Assembly (NCBI GenBank): GCA_965221555.1
Contig: OZ244895.1
Coordinates: 434,001-498,000 of the forward strand
Direction: 5' to 3'
Length of the DNA: 64,000 nt
Source: JAJEAD01 sp965221555
GTDB taxonomy: Bacteria > Pseudomonadota > Gammaproteobacteria > HK1
The notes beneath the pieces were generated by a model that did not search any database, was not told the DNA's origin, and saw only the letters and a list, made by a program, of their open reading frames with translations. Positions 63,914 to 64,000 of this stretch are shown piece by piece (position 1 is the first letter of the stretch; each line of letters opens with the position of its first letter). The position numbers and the translations under genes were made by a program.

Positions 63914-64000
63914 CTATCGCCCCTTCTTCATGTCGATGACGAGCGCGGTCGCGTAGAGCCAGAACACGATCGTCGAAACGAAATAGACGATGTCGCGGAG
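63914..64000 (-). CDS. C-terminal end of a GldF-like ABC permease, 5' part outside window
   Basis: Only the last 28 codons are present, reading LRDIVYFVSTIVFWLYATAL and then VIDMKKGR. The final hydrophobic segment with a basic tail is what an ABC-2 permease (GldF) would end with. It abuts the GldG-like gene without a spacer. Confidence 0.7.
   Translation of the reverse strand, partial: LRDIVYFVSTIVFWLYATALVIDMKKGR

Overview
The window is uniformly GC-rich bacterial DNA, about two thirds G+C by eye, with densely packed genes on both strands. It most resembles a gammaproteobacterial chromosome. A Zur-box-preceded zrgA-like zinc operon, BepA, KpsMTE-type capsule export and a CIRCE-controlled groESL all fit that reading. 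The assignment is an inference; no rRNA or tRNA gene is present to test it. The mix of a monomodular PKS, polyamine uptake, ureohydrolase and many amino-acid-type enzymes would suit a marine or host-associated heterotroph.

Layout. 1-5235: leftward capsule/polysaccharide export genes (outer-membrane export protein cut by the window edge, kpsE, kpsT, kpsM, a small lipoprotein) plus a PPi-type phosphofructokinase. 5489-9644: BepA protease/chaperone, a GT4 glycosyltransferase and IlvE. 9968-25917: a leftward block with a single-module reducing type I PKS (KS-AT-DH-MT-ER-KR-ACP, no thioesterase), translationally coupled to an alpha-oxoamine synthase. Around them lie an SCP2-like protein, a class III aminotransferase, two SDRs, a choline/aminoglycoside-kinase-like protein and a diacylglycerol-glycosyltransferase-like enzyme. 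Together these look like a pathway for a PKS-derived, sphingoid-like aminolipid. 26381-30830: PotDABC polyamine transporter. 30886-33026: groESL with terminator, promoter and CIRCE operator. 33197-41993: SMUG-type uracil-DNA glycosylase, TfoX-N protein, class III CoA-transferase, an 11-residue-repeat coiled coil, ADP-forming acyl-CoA synthetase with enoyl-CoA hydratase, AsnRS and an SDR. 42382-56856: orphan ProV-like ATPase, three-subunit molybdenum hydroxylase, amidohydrolase, guanidine-hydrolase-like ureohydrolase, two EamA exporters, Asp/Glu racemase-like protein, GSA-type aminotransferase, MlrC-like M81 protein and a thioesterase. 57057-60372: zinc operon (ZrgA-like DUF2796, LolD/LolC-like ABC pair, DUF3299) behind a Zur-type palindrome. 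60600-64000: DUF4340, GldG-like and the end of a GldF-like gene.

The most distinctive feature is a family of about fifteen intergenic repeat copies, complete or partial. Full copies are about 180-290 bp, with ends close to CCCGGATGTTTCACCGAT and its complement, bounded by TA/CTAG. They sit in many intergenic gaps, often touch the neighbouring stop codon (several genes stop at the TAG formed by the repeat end), and one divergent copy appears to lie in frame inside the SCP2-like gene. They look like a MITE or REP-like element; no transposase is in the window.
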